Assembly (NCBI GenBank): GCA_963556145.1
Contig: OY744461.1
Location: forward strand, 3,224,001-3,288,000
Direction of reading: 5' to 3'
From: Hygrocybe punicea
Lineage: Eukaryota; Basidiomycota; Agaricomycetes; Agaricales; Hygrophoraceae
Length of the DNA stretch: 64,000 bases
The position numbers and the translations under genes were made by a program. The notes beneath the pieces were generated by a model. The model saw only the letters and a list, made by a program, of their open reading frames with translations, was not told the origin of the DNA and made no database searches. Numbering within the stretch: position 1 is the stretch's first letter; every line of letters begins with the position of its first letter. Of the stretch, positions 58,984 through 64,000 are shown piece by piece.

Positions 58984-61450
58984 TTAATTGTCGTGCGGCA
59001 TGCTATCCCGTGGTGGGCTTGAAGCCGTGTTATCAACCTGTGTAGGCGGAATGTTGGGGTCGGAATCCGGACGATGCACGAGGATGGGTTTCTTCGACGA
59101 GGGTGACAACGAATGTGTCCGCGAATGCGCCTGCCTGTCCTCAACAGCGTTTTCTAACGACGTTTCCTCATTCCCCGCTCCCTTGTGTGGCACCCCACGA
59201 GGCCCTCCAGCCCCGTTCACATCGGAAACCCATGTCTCAATATCATCGTGACATGTATGCCAGGACGTGGCCACTGAGCTCGACACTATCTCCCCAATGT
59301 CGACATCCGTCTCCGACGGTGTGGTCGACTCCACTGTGTCTTTCTGTTCTTCCGGTATGCAGCCATCCGGCTGTTTCTCCGAGCTCTCCTGCTTTTCTCC
59401 CAAGATTTCAGAAGCAAACGTCATTGGCGGGAAATACCCCGTATCCTGATTCGCCGTGTGCAATGGGATCGGTGGGAAATATCCCACTGGCTCGTTCCGC
59501 GATCTCACTGACTCTGATCCAGGACTCACATGTGCATTCGAGGGTGCCCCCATCCCTATATCGGGGAATTCGTTTTCATTATGTACCGGCGCCCCCACAG
59601 CTGGATTAATGAAAGGATTCAAGTTCCCACCAGGCCGGCCCCAGAAGGCGCCCGGGCTCATTGTCAGAGCGGGGGAGAAAGGGCTCACTAAGTGGCTATG
59701 GGGGTGCAGACCGTTAGGGTGGGATGTACTGGTTGGGGTCGTTGCGGAATGAGCATGGTTAAGGTTGTACACTGGCGGAGTGAATGGGGGGAGGAATGTG
59801 AATGGGGGCATGGAGGGTGTGATCGGCGGGAGACCATGAGGCGTAATTGATACCATGTGGCGAGGATGGTGTGACGGAGACATGGACATTGGGTGATGTA
59901 AAGGAGATTGGGACATTGACATCGTCATGTGTGGGGAGTGCGGATGGGGAGAGAATGATGTTACTAGCGGGGGTGGGGGGAGAGCAATGGGGCCGGGGTG
60001 AGCGTGGTGTTGACTATGTGGCGGTGGTCGATTGGGCGCAGAACGAGACTGAAGGATGGGAGAATGAGGAGGGGAAGAATAGTCTGTATTTCTGTCGGTA
60101 CATAATCTCGGGACAGACATGAGTTCGCTGATTGGTTGTGAGTGCGATACGGATGTCTGAAGTTGGCTGTGATGAGTCGGGTGTGACTCGTATGGAGAAC
60201 TTGGTCCTGAGCTGGCCCCGAAGTCAAAAGCATAATCGAGGGGCATTTGGATGTGCATTGGCAAGTTCGGTGGGTGGCTCGTAAAAGAGTGCGATCCTGG
60301 TTGGCATGACAACAAAATCGAGCGATCAACGGTCTTGTCGCCAAGGGACGAAGACGGCGGCGGAGAAGGAGGTATGGCATTTTTGTGTGACGGGTTCCAT
60401 TGAGAGTACTTGTCGTAGTGAACTTTTAGAACCCGGCCATTGTATTCGTAACTAGCCAAATGGTTGTTTAAATATCGATATCTGAAAACAAGACGTGAGC
60501 TTACCCATTGAACATCTTGACTGCCCTTTCAGCGTCAAGCTCAGACGCAAGAACTACGGTACCGAACCCTCGAGAGCGTCCATCAAGGCTCAAAGCAACA
60601 TCTGCACGAACGACTGTTCCTGCTTGGCGGAAAAGATCCTTCAAATCCTGCCACTGGCAATGGAAAGGGAGCTGCAATTTCGTCAGAACTATGCAGAAGC
60701 ATGGCATCGACGACTCACGTTCCCGACGAAGAGATTGCGGCCACTGATTCCTGTTGACCGCGGCCGTTCAAGACCAAAAAGAGCACTATGATCAAATTCG
60801 CGGTGCATTGACAAAGAGGTAGGCCCCATCATCGGGTTACTGTAAGGTGCTGTGGCCATTGTTGTGGATGATGAACCATGACCGCCAGTAAAACCACCAG
60901 CCAACATGCCGTTGAGCGGGTTACTAATGAATTCCGTTGGTATGCGATCAGGGCGGACCTCCAGTACTCGAGTTTGCCATGAGTAGCCGTTGAACATATC
61001 AACCGCGCGACCGGCGTCTTCTGCGGTCGCGAGTAACACTGTGCCATACCCGCGCGATCGGTTGTCCGGACCCAGAGATACATCTGCACGAAGGACAGTG
61101 CCGGCTTTGCGGAAGAGGTCTTTAAGATCTTGCCAACGGACTCTGTATGGGAGCTGGAAGGAGGATGGTTGAGAAACAAAAGAGAATAGTTAATAGCGTA
61201 CATTGCCGACGAAAAGCTGGGTCCTGGTATCCTTGGTTAGACTTGGTTTCCCATCAAGTGAAGGACGTGAAGAGGTAGCCAGCTGGATCACAGCCTCGAT
61301 GTCATCGTTGGTAGGAGCACTGAGCGGGCTGTGTGACGACCCGGGAGCAGACGAAATGGACGACAATTCCTAAGTAAATGCGGTAACCAAAAGAACGTTG
61401 CGAAAAGAAGGGGCCGAATTTGACGGACGTGCCTGTAGAAAGGATTCCAT
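58984..61450 (-). CDS. Two-RRM RNA-binding protein with long Pro/His/Ser-rich tail
   Basis: Start is probably ATG 61450 (MESFLQARPSNSAPSF); the first intron is unclear. After SISSAPGSSHSPLSAPTNDD the first RRM has QLFVGN, LPYRVRWQDLKDLFRKAGTV and RSRGYGTVLLATAEDAGRAV. The second has RNLFVGN, FHCQWQDLKDLFRQAGTVV, RSRGFGTVVLASELDAERAV and YEYNGRVLKVHYDKY. The two RRMs are alike and may have arisen by internal duplication. The last exon of 491 codons (60,459-58,984) is Pro/His/Ser-rich and disordered. The RRM pair resembles Gbp2/Hrb1-like proteins, so mRNA binding is likely; target unknown. Four to five exons. Confidence 0.82.
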
Positions 61451-62289
61451 TTCCGGACACTGGCTACCGCACACCAACCAACTGGCTGTCGACCTCGCTC
61501 TCGAGGGACAGAAACAAAGGTAGAAATGGTGTTCAGGAGATGAGAGTCAACGAGGAAGCCAGTCACAAATTAACTCCACACTGTATAAAAGAGGCTAATC
61601 CTTTGCACTGTTCGCTCCACATCAGGCTTACGCGCTCAGGCTCTCCCAAGCTCATGCACTTACAAATACACTCTTACACTCTTACGGTACCGCCGCCGCA
61701 GTCTTGCGCTGTTCGGCGACCAAGACAGTGCAATGCGCTGAAAATACCACGGTCATCCCGGATCCCACCCCTACCGGTCGGGTGTTAAGTTACAACGCCG
61801 CGCAAGCCCAGCACAACCACCGCATACCGCAGTTTGGTGCTCAAATCCCGACGCTATGTCCAATTTTATAGTAACAATGACAGTTGTGACTTGAATCTGA
61901 TTCAGAAATTGCGGAATATCAGCTTAGTCAGCAAAGACATTTTATTAAGTTAGGGAAATGCCTTGTCGAGCGTTGGAGATGATCTAGCCCTCCTACCAGA
62001 CCTTGTTGTAGCTTAGCGAGGAACTGCAAGTGATTCGAGGTGTAGACCAGTAGGTCATTTGACATATCTCTACTGATCCACTTTTTCAACTGCCAAGAAA
62101 AAAATGCCAGCTTTGCTTCTGATCAGCTAAAAATTAAGATTCTTGCATTATACATACATAACCACAATCTGTGAAAAGGGCCTTTGCTATATCTGGTGTA
62201 CCCTATGACATACATAGCTTCCACAAGTCAAACTCTGGGGTATCACTTTCCCCCAGCTGATATCCATATTGACAAATCCATGACTTTGC
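61451..62289. other. Promoter of the RRM gene and transposon 3' flank
   Basis: Bases 61,451-61,850 are the likely promoter region of the RRM gene. Bases 61,860-62,289 are AT-rich and probably the 3' part of the Tc1/mariner element. I could not define terminal repeats. Confidence 0.4.
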
Positions 62290-63200
62290 TAGAACTGCAA
62301 TAAGCTGCTAGTCTGAGAAACTATAAACTTACTGATGTTCAAACTTTCCTCAATGGGATTCAGACCAGGAGAAACAGATGGCAAAAACAGAAGGCAACTC
62401 CTATGGGATATGTGAGATGTGCAATTTCCCTAAGCTGTCTTGTAATGCTGTTTTCTTAAATCTTATGTGTTGAGCAAATTATTGTCGAGGATCAAAACAC
62501 TCCATGATTGTGGATATGGAGGAGGAAAACTAAGAGACGGACACGTACAACGTCATTGATAACAAAGTCATAGAATTCTGCACCATCAACCGACCAACAA
62601 ACGATACACGATGTAGCCATCAATGCTGATTGCCCACAATATACTCCAGTATTCGCCACGCTCGTAGGGTTGAACTTCCACTTCTCGTTGTCCAGCTGGC
62701 GCATGACCACGACGATGAGAAAGTGATCTGCCATTCTTACAAGACTCATCCGTGAACACACATTGCTCTAGCATCAGATGCATGGCAACCATCACCGCCA
62801 TTCAACTCGGTCCCTCTCGTTCCGTTGCACTGCGGTCCGTTTCCGTACCTTGTAGGTTAGATCTAAGTCCCGGAGGGCATTGTGGAGAGCAGAAATGGAA
62901 ATGGGCAAACCGTGGTGAACTCTTGAATCTCGTCGAGATAGAGGGTGAGGGTGACTTGGTGACGAGATTGCGTAGATCAACAATTTCAGCTGTGCCGAGG
63001 AGACGCCGACGTCCAAGCAAGACTCTAAGTGGGTCTACTCGGCCTTCCTGTTCACAATTGTTGAGTCAACGCTCGATACTGCGGTCGGAGACCCCAAGTG
63101 CTGTCACCACTTCTTCCATATCCCATCCATCTTGGAGCAGGTATAGCCTTTCTTTTTATATCCCTGCGAATGGGGCGGTATACCATCGTGCGGTGGAATA
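62290..63200 (-). pseudogene. Tc1/mariner DDE transposase relic
   Basis: On the minus strand, with frame changes, are an N-terminal helix-turn-helix part (VVTALGVSDRSIERW near 63,090), then FTDESCKNGRSLSHRRGHAP (first Asp, 62,750-62,690), YWSILWAISIDGYIVYRLLV, EFYDFVINDVV, VLILDNN (second Asp, 62,500) and LLFLPSVSPGLNPIEESL (last acidic residue, 62,385-62,335). The spacing fits Tc1/mariner DDE transposases. It lacks a continuous frame and is dead. Confidence 0.83.
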
Positions 63201-63394
63201 GCAAACAGCACGTTGGGAAGCCGTACAGTGAGTTTCTGAATTTTTTGAATTTTCCGAACGCACGTGGACAAGCATTCTGAAAACGGTCGTAACATATGCG
63301 GCGATGGGGACGGTATGGTCGCTCGTTGTGACATATAATAACCCGTGTCATCTGCTTGCTAGTGATTGCCCACTTTCCTGGTGTCCTGCCATAC

Positions 63395-64000
63395 ATGTCC
63401 GCTTTCCGTGTTTGCATCCTTCTCGTCCTGCTTTGTACCCTTGTCTCCGCCAGTATAGTCGACAACATTCTCAAAGCTTTCGAACAGGCTGTTGACTGTA
63501 ACTCATGTCATGCGCTACTGGTCACTCTCGAGGGGTTGGTTATCTTAGGAGACGGCGTATTTGTGGATGTCTTCACTGCAGTTTGCAAAGATCTCAAGGC
63601 AAGACATCATCATGTCATTCAGCGTTGCCATCGAACGATTTTGCATCACAGATTCAAGACGCCGATGTTTGCACAGGTTTGATCGAGCAACAAGGTCCAA
63701 TTATCGCAAACACCATAAGAAAGGCCTCCATGACAGGCCAACAGGGGACCAAACTTTGCAGTGCCCTCTTAGGTCTTTGTCAAGATCCCCCGGTCAATCC
63801 ATATACCGTCCAATTTGCAAAGGCCACCCCGCCTCCCAAGATATTCTCATCTTCCGGGAAGCCCCCCTTCCAAGTCGCACATTTCAGTGATGTCCATATC
63901 GACCGACAGTACACCGTGAGCTAAATCCTTTCCCCTCATTCGATGGAATTGATGCTAATCATCCTTCAGACGGGCTCTGAGGCAAACTGTACCAAGCCAA
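63395..64000 (+). CDS. Secreted acid sphingomyelinase-like phosphodiesterase (3'-partial)
   Basis: ATG 63395 begins a signal peptide (MSAFRVCILLVLLCTLVSAS). A saposin-like Cys domain follows: DCNSCHALLVTLEGL, VFTAVCKDLK, then IQDADVCTGLIEQQGPIIAN and LCSALLGLC. Next is the start of a metallophosphoesterase domain, HFSDVHIDRQYT (metal-binding DxH), continuing after an intron with TGSEANCTKP at the window edge. This is the order of acid sphingomyelinases, which cleave sphingomyelin to ceramide and phosphocholine. The first intron would be GC-AG (GCAAGA...CACAG, from 63,600). Upstream ATG at 63,356 is less likely because it delays the signal peptide. Confidence 0.86.

Overview
This window looks like nuclear DNA of a mushroom-forming basidiomycete (Agaricomycetes). 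The genes carry many short introns (about 45-75 bases) and the core genes are typical fungal housekeeping genes. The transposon set also fits: Ty3 elements, tyrosine-recombinase retrotransposons of the DIRS/Ngaro type, hAT and Tc1/mariner elements, and foldback MITEs. No tRNA, rRNA or CRISPR array was seen. All identifications come from reading the sequence; no database search was possible.

Bases 1-24,900 are a nested transposon block. The right part of a Ty3 element (gag, pol, an antisense spliced accessory gene and the 3' LTR at 7323-8116) sits inside the gag of a tyrosine-recombinase retrotransposon whose remains run to about 12,060. Next come a 562-bp foldback, a decayed hAT transposase gene (13,787-17,780) carrying a MITE and a second hAT-type element (both with 8-bp target duplications), an old solo LTR (17,785-18,325), and a Ngaro-like element (about 18,613-24,350) broken by an inverted solo LTR (21,437-22,366). 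The block ends with another foldback MITE. Most nonsense codons in the otherwise intact element frames are TGA where CGA (Arg) fits, as expected from deamination of methylated CpG.

Bases 25,000-43,530 are gene-dense and conserved: a HECT_2/UBE3D-like E2-binding protein, RNA polymerase III subunit RPC31 divergent from the mRNA-export adaptor ALY/REF, the replication protein A small subunit, a Rud3-type GRIP/GRAB golgin, an F-box protein, divergent histones H2B and H2A, dihydrolipoamide succinyltransferase (KGD2), and a disordered protein of unknown function.

Bases 43,530-58,150 are rearranged. A tandem duplication of about 2 kb joins the 3' half of an uncharacterised Cys-cluster/coiled-coil gene to the promoter and first codons of homoserine dehydrogenase (HOM6). 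The full uncharacterised gene lies at the left copy and the full HOM6 at the right copy. Between them is a decayed ADP-ribosyltransferase-fold gene. The left copy carries a 429-bp MITE and the right copy keeps the empty site. Farther right are a CYP51 relic, a 205-bp hairpin MITE, a secreted Cys-rich protein gene and a CHAT-domain relic.

Bases 58,980-64,000 hold a two-RRM RNA-binding protein, a Tc1/mariner transposase relic and the start of a secreted acid-sphingomyelinase-like gene that runs off the window. I found no clearly new biological system. The most unusual items are the antisense spliced gene inside the Ty3 element, the apparent fusion of an unknown N-terminal region to the HECT_2 domain, and the chimeric ORF at the duplication junction.
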